Shown here: positions 11,973 to 23,154 of the stretch, piece by piece
Layout of the letters: every line of letters begins with the position of its first letter
Numbering within the stretch: position 1 is the first letter of the stretch
DNA from: Nepenthes gracilis
Taxonomy: Eukaryota; Streptophyta; Magnoliopsida; Caryophyllales; Nepenthaceae
Direction of reading: 5' to 3'
NCBI GenBank assembly: GCA_033239525.1
Contig: BSYO01000038.1
Location: forward strand, 5,645,041 to 5,709,040
DNA: 64,000 nucleotides
Notes under the pieces: generated by a model
The model's input: only the letters and a program-made list of their open reading frames with translations
Told to the model about the DNA's origin: nothing
The model's database searches: none
Translations under genes and position numbers: made by a program

Positions 11973-14218
11973 AGATGGGCAACATGGAGACGTCCGAGAT
12001 CATTAGATGGGGTGACATCTCCTTGGTGACAAACAATGGAGCCCGACTGGCTTTGAGGGATGTCCGACATGTCCCTAATATTCATAAAAATATCATTTCA
12101 GTAGGACGACTTGATGATGAAGGCTACTATAGCGTCTTTTGTGACGGCGGTTTCAAGCTGACGAAGGGATCCATGGTGGTTGCCCGAGGAGGAAAAACAT
12201 CAGGCCTTTATGCGCTGAAAGCCATAGCCGGGGTGGCAGAGGTAAATGCTATAAGTTGTATAGAGTCCTCGGGCCTGTGGCATAAAAGGCTCGGACACAT
12301 GAGTAAGAGGGGTATGAGTCATCTGGCCAAGAAGGGTCTCATCCCAAAGTTGGATGAAGAAAGGTCCAGGACTTGCTCTCACTGCATGGTGGGGAAGCAA
12401 CGGAGAGTCTCCTTTCAGGGAGACCCATCATCGAGAAGGTCCGAGGTATCATCCAGAAGGTCCGAGGTCCTAGAGTTTGTACACACAGATGTGTGTGGAC
12501 ACCTCCCGGAAAGGTCTTTTGGAGGAGCATAGTATTTTGTCTCCTTCATTAACGATTGCTCGAGGAAGCTGTGGGTGTTCCCGCTCAAAACCAAGGAGCA
12601 GGTTGCGGGAATCTTCGAGCAATTCCATGTCCTCGTTGAGCATGAGACTAGGAGGATGTTGAAGGCCATCCGAAGTGACAACGGTGGAGACTACATTGGG
12701 ACCTTTGATGCCTATTACAGAACACACAGCATCAAATATCAGAGGACTCCACCAATGATGCCACAATTGAACATTATGGCCGAGAGGATGAACCGTACCC
12801 TAATGGAAAGGGTCAGGTGCTTGTTGTGTGAGGCCAGGCTTCCAGGATCCTTTTGGACTGAGGCCTTGAAGACGGCCGCCCACATGATCAACCGGTCTCC
12901 TAGTAAGCCTTTGGATGGGGAAGTCCCAGAAAGGATTTGGACTGGGAAGGAGCCAACTTACAACCATCTTCGAACATTTGGTTGCAAAGCCTTTGTTCAT
13001 GTTTCGAGAGACGAGAGGAGCAAGATAGAGCCAAAGACAAAGCAATGTATCTTTCTGGGCAATGGCGAGGATGAGCTTGGGTATATGTTCTATGACCCAG
13101 TGGAAAAAAAGTTAGTTCGATCCCGTGATATGGTCTTTGTTGAAGAAGAGACCATCGAAGACATTGGGAAAGAGAAGAAGACTCAACCAAGCACTTCCCG
13201 GACGGACAGAGTTGATGTTGAAGATGTCCGTCCAGTACCCCTTGAGTCCGAGGATGTCGGACCAAGGATGGCAGGCAACAATGATGAGGCGGTTCCAACG
13301 CCTCAGGAAAATTAGGTTGAAGATCTGGCCCCTCAACAGGCTGAGGTGGCCCCTATGAGACAGTTGTCTAGGAAGAAACGTCCATCCGTCCACTTGCCAG
13401 CAAGTGAGTACGTCCTACTCACTGATGTTGGAGAACCTGAAGATTTCGGCGAGGCCATGTGTATCGCCCAGAAGGATAAATGGTTTGAGGTCATGAAGGA
13501 AGAAATGGCCTCTCTTCATGAGAACTATACCTTTGAGCTGGCTAACTTGCCCAAGGGGAAGAAGGCCCTAAAGAACAAGCGGGTCTTCCGACTGAAGACG
13601 ACCGAGGATGCGTGGAAGCCAAGACACAAGGTGCGGCTTGTGGTGAAGGGCTTTAGTCAATGCAAGGGTGTTGACTTTGATGAAATTTTTATACCGTTTG
13701 TTAAGATGTTCTCGGTCCGTGTGGTGTTCTGATTGGTAGCAACTTTGGATCTAGAGATAGAGCAACTGGATATCCGGACAGTATTTCTTCATGGAGATCT
13801 TGAAGAAGAGATTTATATGGAGCAACCAGAAGGGTTCGAAGTCAAGGGGAAGGAAGGACTGGTATGTCGTTTGAAGAAGAGCTTATACGGGTTGAAGCAA
13901 ACTCCGAGACAGTGGTACCGAAAGTTTGAGTCTGTCATGGTCGGACAAGGATACCATAAGACTACTTCCGACCACTGTGTCTTTGTCAAGAGATTTTTGG
14001 AGAACGACTTCGTCATCCTCCTCCTTTATGTGGACGACGTGCTGGTTGTCGAACAGAACAGTGCTCGGATCAAGGAGCTGAAAGAGCAACTAGGGCAGTC
14101 CTTTGCCATGAAAGACTTCGGATGGGCGAAGCAGATTTTGGGGATCAAAATATTTCGTGACCGAGGGGACAAGAAGCTTTGGCTATCCCACGAAGACTAT
14201 GTTGAAAAGGTGCTTTAA
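11966..14218 (+). pseudogene. copia 1 pol: integrase and reverse transcriptase
   Basis: One frame runs across the region, with internal stops at 12530 (TAG), 13313 (TAG), 13730 (TGA) and 14216 (TAA). In order it shows the end of protease (RHVPNIHKNIISVGRLDD), the GAG-pre-integrase box LWHKRLGHMS (about 12277), an HHCC zinc site, and the integrase core with Asp in VHTDVCG (about 12480), Asp in RSDNGGDY (about 12675) and Glu in MAERMNRT (about 12785). Then come the LGYMFYDP region and the reverse transcriptase with QLDIRTVFLHGDLEEEIYM and the YVDDVL catalytic box (about 14027). Aligned with copia 2, most stops replace Gln or Arg codons. Confidence 0.9.
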
Positions 14219-14940
14219 CGATTCAATATGGAAAGCTCCAAGCCTGTCAGTACCCATTTGGCCAACCACTTTAGGCTGAGCAAGTAGCAGTGTCCGTCCT
14301 CGGACACTGAGAAGGCACGCATGAGTAAGATTCCTTACTCCTCGGCCATAGGTAGTCTGATGTACGCGGCCGGAGATTGCTCATGCGGTTGGTCTTGTCA
14401 GCCGGTTTCTCTCAAACCCAGGGATGAAGCATTGGTCTGCGGTGAAGTGGATTTTCAGATATCTCCGTGGGACTTCAAAGATGGGTTTGCATTTTTGAGG
14501 AGAGAAGCTTCAGCTGGTTGGGTATACGGACGCCGACATGGCCAGGGGCGTTGACTCTAGAAAATCAACGTCCGGGTACTTGGTGAAATTTGCGGGAGGG
14601 GCATCTCCTGGGAGTCCAAGTTGTAGAAGTGCGTTACTCTCTCGACTACGGAGGCAGAGTCCATTTTCGTGATCGAGGCCTACAAGGAAATGCTTTGGAT
14701 GAAAATGTTTGTTTAAGAATTGGGTCTAAGGCAAGAAACGTACAAGGTCCTCTGTAATAGCCAAAGTGCCATTCATTTGTGCAAAAATTCCTCATTCCAT
14801 TCCAGGTCAAAGCACATGATGTGCAATATCATTGGGTGAGAGATGTTTTTGATGATGGACAGCTATCAATTGGAAAGGTCCGGACAGATGATAATGGCTC
14901 GGACATGTAGACCAAAGTTTTACCAAAGGGAAAGCTGGAA
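14219..14940 (+). pseudogene. copia 1 RNase H remnant
   Basis: The RNase H region begins [13 protein letters not shown] near 14330 and then frameshifts within about 30 bp. It is picked up again as VGYTDADMAG near 14520 and RKSTSGYLVKFAGGA near 14560. A further stop replaces Gln before KCVTLST near 14625. The end of pol and a purine tract (GTGAGGGGAAGTT, 14988-15000) lead directly into the 3' LTR. Confidence 0.75.
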
Positions 14941-15000
14941 GCTTGTTGTGACATTACCGGTCTGACTAACTTCGCTCCCACATAGCAGTGAGGGGAAGTT

Positions 15001-15763
15001 TGTTGGGGTCACTCCCTTCGTGGTGTTTGGTCCGCGGACATGACGAGGAAAAGGACGTGGTCTTTTGAAGTGGTCCGAGAAGCCTGTCAAAGCAGATGAG
15101 GACAAGTTGGATGAGTCATGTCCTAGAGGTAGCTGAGGATATGGACGAGGATTCTGAAAGCCTAGGCGTTGACTCTCTCTCTCCATTGGTCTGCTGTAGC
15201 CGCGTTTGCAGGTGGGCAGTTGACCCACCCAGATTGGAAGTTTGAGGCGGCTACAACTTCCAATGGGTGTCAGGCCTGCCACCCTGCATGCCTGGCGTGC
15301 GCCTGCTATGATAGGCCTAGGAGGAGTAGTCTTGCCACCCTACTGCTAGGGTGGCAGGCCGACCACTAGGCTTCCTGTGTATATATATATATGCTTGTGC
15401 CCTTGCTGAAATGTGTGTGAGCGCAATCACTTGGAGCGTGCATTGAGAGAACTGTGGGTAAGCCTTTGTTGTAAAGATAGAGAGAGGCACTTTTCTAGAG
15501 AGAGATTAAGAGATATACACTTGTGATTATTTTTCTTTGTTTGGACTTGTGTGGCTAACATTCCTATAAACAATCAACTGTTTATAGTGCATTCTTTTGT
15601 GGTTTTTTCCTTAGTTAAAGAAGGGTCTTTCCACGTTAAAATCTCATGTGTGTTCTCTCATTTATTCTATCTCTACTGTTGGCCGTCCGTCCGAGAGCTC
15701 ATCTTTGTTACCATCCGAGTGGTTTGTCCAAGCAGTCACCGTGTCTTCCGTTTTGGGCCAACA
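15001..15763 (+). repeat. 3' LTR of copia 1
   Basis: This is a direct repeat of 10180-10952 with the same termini. It has the same TATA-like run (about 15376-15393) and TTGACT/TTGACC boxes. It is followed by the CCTCT target duplication and then by sequence matching the 5' flank of reductase copy 2. Confidence 0.9.
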
Positions 15764-16639
15764 CCTCTCTGGTAGTAGGTTCGATCTTTGATCTTTATGT
15801 GTCGGCCTTGCTGCGGAAAAGGAGGGGTGAACTTTGCTTTCTTCTCATTGTGAAAAAAGAAACAGTATGTAATTGATATTGAGGTGGGTTGCGACACAAG
15901 TCTGCGTTAATTTAAAATCTAATAATTTGTACAATATATAAAAATATATTTTTAATTTTATTTTAATTTTATTATTTTTTAAAAAAATAGGAGTTGTCAA
16001 ATTTAAAATCTAATTTTTCCTGCTATCGTCGCTGGGGTTACCAAGCCTACCCGCTGTTCTCTATGTGATAAATGAAACAGACGTGTGCGAAAGACAGTTA
16101 ACTGCCAGCCAGCCCATTGGTGCGGAAAAAAAAAAACTGGAAATGTTTGGCTGTGTGGTTGCTATCTAATAAGATGATGTGAATTGTGGTGGCGATCATA
16201 TGATTACTCCCCGAAAGTCATCTAAGACGAAGTCACCGCTGACAAATCCAATGCCTGCTTTGGGGACAAAGGCTTTCAGTGTGACGGAGATTTCCATTGT
16301 TTCAGTGTTATGACTGTGAAATCCTTCATATCCTTCTTTTTCCAAAGGCTAGTTTGAAAATTCGAATTTATTAATCCAAATATTCTCATTTGTGTGGTGA
16401 TTCATAAATCTCATATTATATGGTGTGTTTTTTTTCTAAAATCTTTATACTTAAACACTAAATTAAAAAAAAAAAAAAAAGAGTAGAGTCATATTTCTCC
16501 ACAAAAGAGGTAGAATTTTTAAATATTGTTTTATTTGGCATGCTTTTTTGTTGTATTCTTTGACCTTTTCATTGGATTGCTTAAAAAACATTAATAATAT
16601 ATAAATTTTTCATAAAAATTGACTATTTAGAAAGAATTT
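15764..16639 (-). other. Displaced 5' leader and upstream region of reductase copy 1; no gene seen
   Basis: The first roughly 100 bases (TCTCTGGTAGTAGGTTCGATC... to AAGAAACAG near 15863) match 34134-34237 upstream of reductase copy 2. Homology stops there. The rest is AT-rich with poly-A/T runs (15900-16000, 16450-16480) and no ORF with family resemblance. It may hold the old promoter on the minus strand, but no element is clear enough to name. Confidence 0.6.
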
Positions 16640-17204
16640 TGATAGGTAGGCTCATAGCTGGTAGGCCCAATAAGAAAAACGGCCCCAATAAAAAAAGCGG
16701 CCCAAAGTCCAGAAAAGCTCAGATACACGTTAGACGGTCGACGCGTTAGCATTGACCGCTCGGAGCACAAACAGACGGCCAACGCGTTCCTTCAAGACGG
16801 TAAACATTTCTGTTGACCGGAAGCATTGTAGCAGTAGGCCGCGAAAAGACGTGAAACTTAATACGAGCCAAGCCCAATTTGGCAAGCTTTCCCGTACATG
16901 ACAAGCAACGATCATTTTCGATCATTTCCCTGATTTCACGCTTTTCGTAAAGTCGATCTTCTCTGAAAAGGTATCAACAGATTTAGCGCCCACCTCATGA
17001 GGAATGCGTTAGATTCTCTCTCCTTGCCAATAATGGAGTCTAACGGTCACAAAAACACAAAAGGAAGGTAGATAATCTAGATATCCGTTACCCACTCAGA
17101 ATGGAAACAATCTCATCAGATCACGCTAGTAAAGCCACCTACTAAGAGAAGGCGGCCCAACGCCAGGCTAGGGATCACGCCTTCCTAGTCAAGGAAGCTC
17201 ACAC

Positions 17205-17515
17205 GAAGCATGTGCTGGTAGTTTGATGCCAGGGCTTCCTTCTTCTGCTGATTATGAATTAGCAACAGACTGGCAATTTACTGGTTGCCTCCAGATGTGT
17301 GTGTGTCTGGTTAATTCAGATTACATTTGTTGGTTTGTTTTGTTGAACGCTGTCCTCTCAGAGGCTTTTTTGGTATTATCAATTGTACCGTTGGCTCGGG
17401 GTATGCCCTAGCTTTTGTGTTTCTTTTCCAAGTCAAAATACTTGGAGAGAAACATTGATATTGTAATTTTTACTCCTTATAATCCAAAATACTTACTTAC
17501 CAAAAAAAAAAAAAA
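17205..17515 (+). mobile_element. 5'-truncated L1-type LINE, 3' end only
   Basis: This 311-bp insert ends in a run of A and is flanked by an exact 14-bp direct repeat AAGGAAGCTCACAC (17191-17204 and 17516-17529), the signature of target-primed reverse transcription. Its last 110 bp (GGGGTATGCCC, AAGTCAAAATACTTGGAG, AATCCAAAATACTTACTTACC, then poly-A) match the end of the LINE at 18484-21918, so both belong to one family. It has no coding capacity and lies just upstream of the Tat TATA box. Confidence 0.93.
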
Positions 17516-17540
17516 AAGGAAGCTCACACTCTCCACTGTC

Positions 17541-17547
17541 TATATAA
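17541..17547 (+). promoter_or_regulatory. TATA box of the Tat 5' LTR
   Basis: CTGTCTATATAAACCCGG is a strong TATA box, inferred to drive the element's transcript from about 30 bp downstream. The LINE poly(A) ends about 25 bp upstream, so the insertion replaces the immediate upstream promoter context. Confidence 0.7.
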
Positions 17548-18058
17548 ACCCGGAGTCTCTACTCTGAAAAAAAAGGCCTTTTGACAATCTAAAATACGCA
17601 CATAGATACCAAATACAATGAAGTACTAGAGCATACTCTCTCTCGATTGCTCACCTTCCAATCCCACTCCAAGCCTCCAAATTACAGAGACTTCTCCTAC
17701 TCTCTAAAAACCGTCCTCCAAAGCTTCCACGCTTTCAGGACGTAGCTTCCACTCGATCCTTGCGAACATCCAGTCGGAAATCATGCTCTCAACGAGTCAC
17801 GGGAACGTCTCTACATCTACAGGCCAACACTCCCGCAAATCTCATTCTCTCTCTTTTACTTACTAGTTCACATTCTAAAGTTCGAAGACTTGTTATTGAC
17901 TTGAGCATCGGAGTGTTTTCGCTGGGATAACATCCCACCGGCACCTGACCTCTTGTTTACTGTAGTGGTGTGCAGGATTCGGACTCGGTGAACAGAGCTG
18001 GATCCAATCAACCAGGTGAATCCAAATATTTTCAAAATCGGATACAAGTATGCATCAT

Positions 18059-18076
18059 TGGCGCCGTCTCTGTAAA
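18059..18076 (+). other. Primer binding site of the Tat element
   Basis: TGGCGCCGTCTCTG lies four bases after the LTR end. TGGCGCCGT is the PBS start commonly used by Tat and Athila elements (tRNA-Asp type); the downstream part has diverged. Confidence 0.75.
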
Positions 18077-18138
18077 ACTCTTACAAAAAGTCAACTGCAT
18101 CTCCTAGAAACTCTCTTCGATCAACATTCTTACACAAA

Positions 18139-18470
18139 ATGGTGAACACAAGTGCGTAACCAAGCGAGCTAGCCCGAGATGTAGTCTCACCAAATCAGGA
18201 CCACGCCATTGGCGCCGTGGTCAACGGCGTAGCTGGCGGAATCCTGTCATCATTCTTCCAAAACCTGGTGGAGCACATGCACAATACCGACAGAATGCTC
18301 CAGATACTTTGCACCCTCCTGGAGTAAGCACAGCTGGGGGCTACACCGGCATCCAGATGAGGAGGCCAAAGAAAGAAAGTTCTGGCCTGATGGACTGAAT
18401 GGCTAAGTAGTGCTCCCGCGCAAGTATCCTCACACGCCCAAAGCGTTCAAGGCGTGAGGTGCGAAGGACT
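18139..18470 (+). pseudogene. Start of the Tat gag, upstream of the LINE insertion
   Basis: ATG at 18139 begins a frame MVNTSA-stop, and further stops follow. The text (SPNQDHAIGAVVNGVAGG, SFFQNLVEHMHNTDRML) looks like a degraded Tat gag N-terminus. The reading breaks at the LINE target duplication AGCTCTACTCCGG (18471-18483) and resumes at 21932. Confidence 0.6.
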
Positions 18471-18539
18471 AGCTCTACTCCGGGGGGTTTGTGACTGCAA
18501 AAATTTGAAATCGTTCCTGCCGTTTCACCGCCGTGGACG

Positions 18540-19421
18540 ATGCCGGTGCCGGTCTTGGACGGCCCTTTAGGTGTCCGTCTCGTCCCTCCCTCTCTTCCCT
18601 GTTTACCCAATAAACCGGGGTCCCCGTCCTCTTCCGACCCCTGTTTGCCTGCGGTAGATTTTCCCTCTTCTCTCGGCTCTTCGTTTGTGGTGGGTTTCCC
18701 GTCGCTTCCCTACCCGGCTCCTCCTTCGGTTGCGCCCTGTCCATCTGGGGTCGCTACCGTCCCAAATCTTGTTCCTCCTCCTCCCCCAACACTGTAATTT
18801 TTCCCTCCATCGTCCGTGGATGGTGACACCGCTCGTATTTCTCCTCCCCCCAAAGTGCTGCAACAGAGTAAGTTATTTTGGAACGCGATGATTCTGGGAT
18901 GCTTCTCTGGTAAGGGTCTCCATTTCTAGGCCGTGGCAAACATTGCTCGTCGAATTTGGCATCGCTATGGCCTCGTTCACGTTGCGGAGGGTGCCAATGG
19001 TCTCTTCTTGTTTCGTTTTTCCTCTGAGGCAAAATCAAATGCAGTTCTGGCCAGAGCCCCTTGGACCTTCAGGGGTAGCCTCCTACTGCTCAAGCAATGG
19101 TCCCCGGGTATGCCCTTGGCTAGAGAACAATTGAAGTCGTTTCCCATTTGGATTAAGTTGAAGAACGTCCCTGCCGAGTTTTGGACCCCTCTTGGTCTCA
19201 GCTGGATCAGTAGCACAGTGGGTAAGCCTCTTAAACTTGATTCTTCCACTGCTAAATTGGAACGGCTGCACTCTGCTCGGGTGTGTGTTGAAATCACACC
19301 CGATGCGGTGCTCGCTTCCAAGATTGTTTTGAATTGCTCTGCATTTGAGGGGGGGAGGCAACTGTTGTGGAGGTTGAACTGCCTGGCTCTCGAAATAAGG
19401 GAGGTCAAAGTGCCTCTCTAG
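18540..19421 (+). pseudogene. LINE ORF1: DUF4283 nucleic-acid-binding protein
   Basis: One frame runs from ATG 18540 to 19421 with two in-frame stops (18795 TAA; about 18929 TAG), both where Gln would be expected. The N-terminal 85 residues are Pro/Ser-rich. The domain from about 18930 reads IARRIWHRYGLVHVAEGANG, FRFSSEAKSNAVLARAPW, LLKQWSPGM, FPIWIKLKNVPAEFWTPLGL, VGKPLKLD and ARVCVEI, the conserved DUF4283 pattern of plant LINE ORF1 and related gag-like proteins. A frameshift near 19370-19420 moves the reading to the next frame just before the expected zinc-knuckle region, which is not recognisable. Confidence 0.85.
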
Positions 19422-20378
19422 GCGTTTCTAAATCTGCTGACTGCCTTCAGGGTAGTGGATTGATGTCTAATGGGTCTTCTGTTAAACCGAACCAACCATG
19501 TGAGTCCCTGGAGTCTGTTTCCCCTAGGCTGGTCCCTGGTGTTGTTGTTTCAAATTCCCTGGACTTGTTTGGCTCGGTGTCTGACTCGGATATTACTAAG
19601 CTGGAAGAATCTTATGCTCTGCGAGGCTCTAAGGAGCCTAAATTGGTTCAAAACATTGATGGGAATGTTGTTTTGGCTCTGTCGTCCTCTCATTGTGAGC
19701 TGACTCCTCAACATTCTTTTGAGAACTGCTGCGCCTGGGTGCCTTCTGTGTCAAAGCCTTCTGGGCCTGAGACGCCTGCTTCTGCTCAATTGGATGAGAG
19801 GGTTCATGCTCTGGATCCTCCTTCAGTTTCCCCACAATGTGATGTGTTAAATGGTCCTGGGCTGGTCCCAGGTTATGTGAATTCGGTGACCGATGACAAT
19901 GCCCTCTTGCCATGTAATTTGAGATCAGAAATGGTCTGTGAGGATGTTGTGGGATCGGGGGTTGGATCCTCAATGTCAAACCTTCCCCATCCAGACGGCG
20001 ATGTTGCTGACTTGGTATCAGCTCCTTTTTTGTAATCTATTGCCCCGGGCCGTTCGATTTGCCTTTCGAATGGCGCAGGTCGTATGGGTGGCCATCCTGC
20101 TGTCCCCAAATTCAGAGGGCCATGAAAATGATACAGATAGTGATAATACTCCTATCTCTATCCAACGTATAATAAAAAAGTATGGTCTAGTTTCTGAACC
20201 CCCCTGTGTGTCCTCTGCTGACATTTATGTGGGGAGGGCCATCGATTACTCCTCTGAGAAGTTCTTAAGTGTTAAGGAGGCATTGGAACTGCAATGCGAT
20301 TCTTGGAAGCCCTCAAGATCTCGGAAAAAGAAAAAACCTAAAAAACCCAAGGCTTCTCCCGTAGCCTTGACCCTATGA
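19367..20378 (+). pseudogene. LINE ORF1 C-terminal part in shifted frames
   Basis: Two overlapping open frames (19367-20035 and 19938-20378) continue the ORF1 coding text after the frameshift. They encode a Ser/Pro/Val-rich low-complexity segment ending in a Lys-rich tail (RSRKKKKPKKPKAS) near 20325. Such variable linkers and basic tails are usual for ORF1 C-termini. No domain is recognised, and the assignment rests on position and absence of other candidates. Confidence 0.55.
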
Positions 20379-21918
20379 CAATGTTGTTGTCATTTCGGAT
20401 GGTAATAAGTGATGATTTTGGTTTGGCATGGTGCAGGGGCCTCTCTTTGTTGTATGCGTTGATGCCCTTGCTAAACTTTTGCTTCCTTTTGAATCTGTAT
20501 CTTCATTTTGCTGGTTTGCTGTAGCTGGTTGATGCCTGTATCTGAAATGCTGGTGTAGCCTTTGCTGTTTCTTTTGTTGGATTTCTGCAACGGTGAATTT
20601 GGAGGTAGTCTTACGAGGATTCAGTTTTCTGCTGGGATGGGATCTAACATTTGCATTTGTTGGATGATTGCAGCTGATGAAAGAGATTGGATCTCTTGTT
20701 TGATGATGGAAATGGGATCTGATCTTGTTGAGGGTGGAATGTTTTGTTGGATGCAAATTGATTCTGATTTTGCTGTTGAAGAGCAGCATATGAAGTAGTT
20801 GGTGCTGTTAAGCCTTCCTTTGATGCTGTCCCCTACTCTGTAGTCGATGGTTGTGGAATTTTCAATGTGCTCACTGCTTCGGCGAAGTCTAACTCACTTT
20901 GCTCTTGCTGTGAGCTGTGGTGGAGTAAAGGAATGCTGTTTAGCAGATGAGCTGTGCTGAGGAACCTTGGCCGGACTGATTAGAAGCTGCTCTTCTGGGT
21001 GCTGTCCCTGAAGGCCCTGTGTGCTGATGCCTCATTGTATCTCGGATGGCTGCTTGTCATCCCCTCCGGCTGATGTCCCAAAGACTAAATCAGCACGCTG
21101 TCTTACCTCTGCTGATGCAGTCAGCCGTTTGTTTTCGAGGTTGCTGCCCATGATACCAATGCTGCTTTGCCTTTGCTGAGGCGGTTTGATGCTGTTTTTC
21201 TCTACTGCTGCTGCTGAAGGCGGTCGCATTGTGCTGCTGAAAAGGCCCACGGACGGCATTTAGATCCCATTGGCAAAATGCTGTTGCTGGTGGCATCTTG
21301 ATTTCTTATGATGCCTGATTCAGCATCAGCTGCTGGAATGGTGCAGAATCCGGGTGCTGTGCTGGAAGGCAGCTGTTGTCGATTTCCTTGCTTCTTTATA
21401 CTCACCTCTTGTGTGGTTTGCATGGATTTGATAAGCTGGAGGCTGCTTTTTTGCTGCTGGAGCAGTACAAAGCCTGCTGAAGATACTCTTGGCTGATGTT
21501 ATCAGTCAAGCTGATTTGGATGACCTGATGTGGATGCTAGCTATCCTGGTTCCTTTTGGTGACTTGGATGTACGAAGGCTGGCGGATATGGCTAAGTTGC
21601 TGTAGCTTCCATAGCTGGGTGGATTCTTGAACCTGGATTGGTGACTTTCTATGTTGCTGCCGGTTCATTGTAGCGTCGGATGTCTTGGGATGCTGTGGGT
21701 TGGACCCGCTGTTTTGTGATGTAATATTTTACATTTTCTATAGGTGCTGTAGAACGTTGGCCTCCTAGAGGTCTGTTATGTACTTCCGGATGTACTTGTT
21801 GCTCGGGGTATGCCCCAGCGGGTTATGTTTTACTCCCAAGTCAAAATACTTGGAGTTAAAACATCGAATTTGTAATTTTTTCTCCCATTAATCCAAAATA
21901 CTTACTTACCAAAAAAAA
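20379..21918 (+). other. Non-coding 3' part of the LINE; no ORF2 seen
   Basis: This 1.5 kb holds no reverse transcriptase or endonuclease motif. Its middle (about 20900-21480) is unusually rich in GCTG, GATGCTG and GCTGCTG words, giving biased short ORFs on both strands. The last 110 bp are the LINE 3' end shared with 17405-17515. Confidence 0.7.
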
Positions 21919-21931
21919 AGCTCTACTCCGG

Positions 21932-23070
21932 ATGAAGTCCGAAATGAAGGAACTCTAGATACTCCCGGGTGGAATCTAGGTCCCAAGCTCAGGAGGAAGC
22001 CTCCTGAGCAGCAAGATCAGCCAGAGATAGCAGCTGCCCGGCTGCTGGACAAGCTAGGGAAAGAACGGAGTTGAGGACATATCTACACTCTAAGAGATCT
22101 GTTAATGTCGTTCCAGTGGATTCGAGGCTAGAGAAAATATGGAACCGCATTTTCAAAGATGACGAGCACACAGCCAGTATCGACAGATCTCCCTTCACAG
22201 TGGATATCTTAAACCATCATATGCCGGCGAAGTTTAAAATGCCAGCCTTTGACTCTTAGATGGGAGTGCGAATCCTGTCGATCGTCTCGCTCACTTTCGC
22301 ACCCATCTGGGTCTACAAGGGCTGGAGGATGCAGCCATGTGTCGCTACTTTCCCCTAACTCTAAAAGGGGATGCACGCATTTGGTTCCATCATCTCCCCT
22401 TAGACTCGATCTGATGTTTTCAAGAACTTGTAGATCTTTTCTTGTCTTAGTATGCCTCCAGCCGCAGGGAGGAAAAACAGCAATGGCATCTATCGCACAT
22501 TAAGAATAAGCATGGAGAGAACCCGCGAAGGCTTCTAGATCGCTTCGTGGCAGACGCCAGGGGGATCCCCCGACTCACGGAGGAAATGAAATTGAGCAGT
22601 TTCATTTCGACGCTGACACATGGAGAATTCTTTAGGCACCTGACGCATAAGAATCCGCAAACCTTTCGGGAAGCGGAGTCTATCATCAAGGCCTATGCGA
22701 CGGCAGAGGAGGTCAACGAGGCAAAACGTCCCGACCGCCTGAACAGCCTCGCTCTTTCCCGCTTGAAGGAAAGAGGAAACACAACAGTGGTAATCACTCC
22801 CACCAAAAGTGCCATAGGATTGGGCCGCCAAAGTGTAAGGACTACAGGCCCATCAACCTAACGCCCTTGACTGACATGCGCTCAAACGTCCTCATGCAGA
22901 TCCATGGGGAGAAGTTTCTTAAGTGGCCAAAACCACTTAAGAAGGTGGAGGGAGGAAATCCAGCCAAATACTGCGATTTTTATCGATCTCCTGGGCACTC
23001 CACATAGGATTGCAAGACCCTTCAGCGGGAGATTGAGGAGCTAATCAGAAGGGGCCACCTCACCAGGTTC
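21932..23070 (+). pseudogene. Tat gag core and zinc-knuckle-like region
   Basis: From 22259 to 22860 one frame, with a single stop near 22408, encodes the retrotransposon gag core: VDRLAHFRTHLGLQG, CRYFPLTLKGDARIWFHHLP, QQWHLSHIKNKHGENPRRLLDRFV and FRHLTHKNPQTFREAESII. Around 22970-23065 is KYCDFYRSPGHST-stop-DCKTLQREIEELIRRGHLTRFV, the CX2HX4H-C finger typical of Tat gag, with a stop before the last Asp-Cys. The first 330 bp after the LINE hold the degraded gag N-terminus with many stops. Confidence 0.85.
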
Positions 23071-23154
23071 GTTAAAGGCCTTGGCCAAAGTTCTAGCAAT
23101 GCGGGTGGAGAAGGATCACAGTCCTCTCTAGCACGAAATTGGGTCACGACAGGA

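Larger units (their letters stand above)
10180..15763 (+). mobile_element. Ty1/copia (Tork-like) retrotransposon 1, in the leader of reductase copy 1
   Basis: The element has LTRs at 10180-10952 and 15001-15763, both TGTTGGGG...CCAACA, with an exact 5-bp target duplication CCTCT at 10175-10179 and 15764-15768. It lies 16 bp upstream of the reductase copy 1 ATG and in the opposite orientation. The interior has the copia order gag, protease, integrase, reverse transcriptase, RNase H. After gag-protease the polyprotein stays in one frame from 11966 to 14218 and is broken mainly by stop codons, so decay is moderate. One frameshift separates protease from integrase and another lies in RNase H. Confidence 0.94.
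16640..18054 (+). repeat. 5' LTR of the Tat element, interrupted by a LINE fragment
   Basis: The LTR runs TGATAGGTAGGC to AGTATGCA and would be about 1.1 kb without the LINE at 17205-17515. Its first 260 bp match 29942-30200. TTGACC-type boxes occur at about 16752 and 16814. The TATA box lies at about 17541. Confidence 0.82.
18484..21918 (+). mobile_element. LINE with ORF1 only, nested in the Tat gag
   Basis: The 3.4-kb insert is flanked by an exact 13-bp target duplication AGCTCTACTCCGG (18471-18483 and 21919-21931) and ends in AATCCAAAATACTTACTTACC plus poly-A. The 5' third encodes a plant L1-type ORF1 with a DUF4283 domain. From about 20380 to the tail I find no endonuclease or reverse transcriptase motifs in any frame, only a GCTG/GATG-rich stretch. 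It is therefore shorter than a complete plant L1, and either ORF2 was lost by deletion or this is a non-autonomous subfamily. It is inserted in the same orientation as the Tat element. Confidence 0.88.

Noticed and set aside
18341..19408. Minus-strand frames opposite the LINE ORF1
   Set aside because: The plus strand carries the conserved DUF4283 pattern; the minus frames overlap each other and match nothing.
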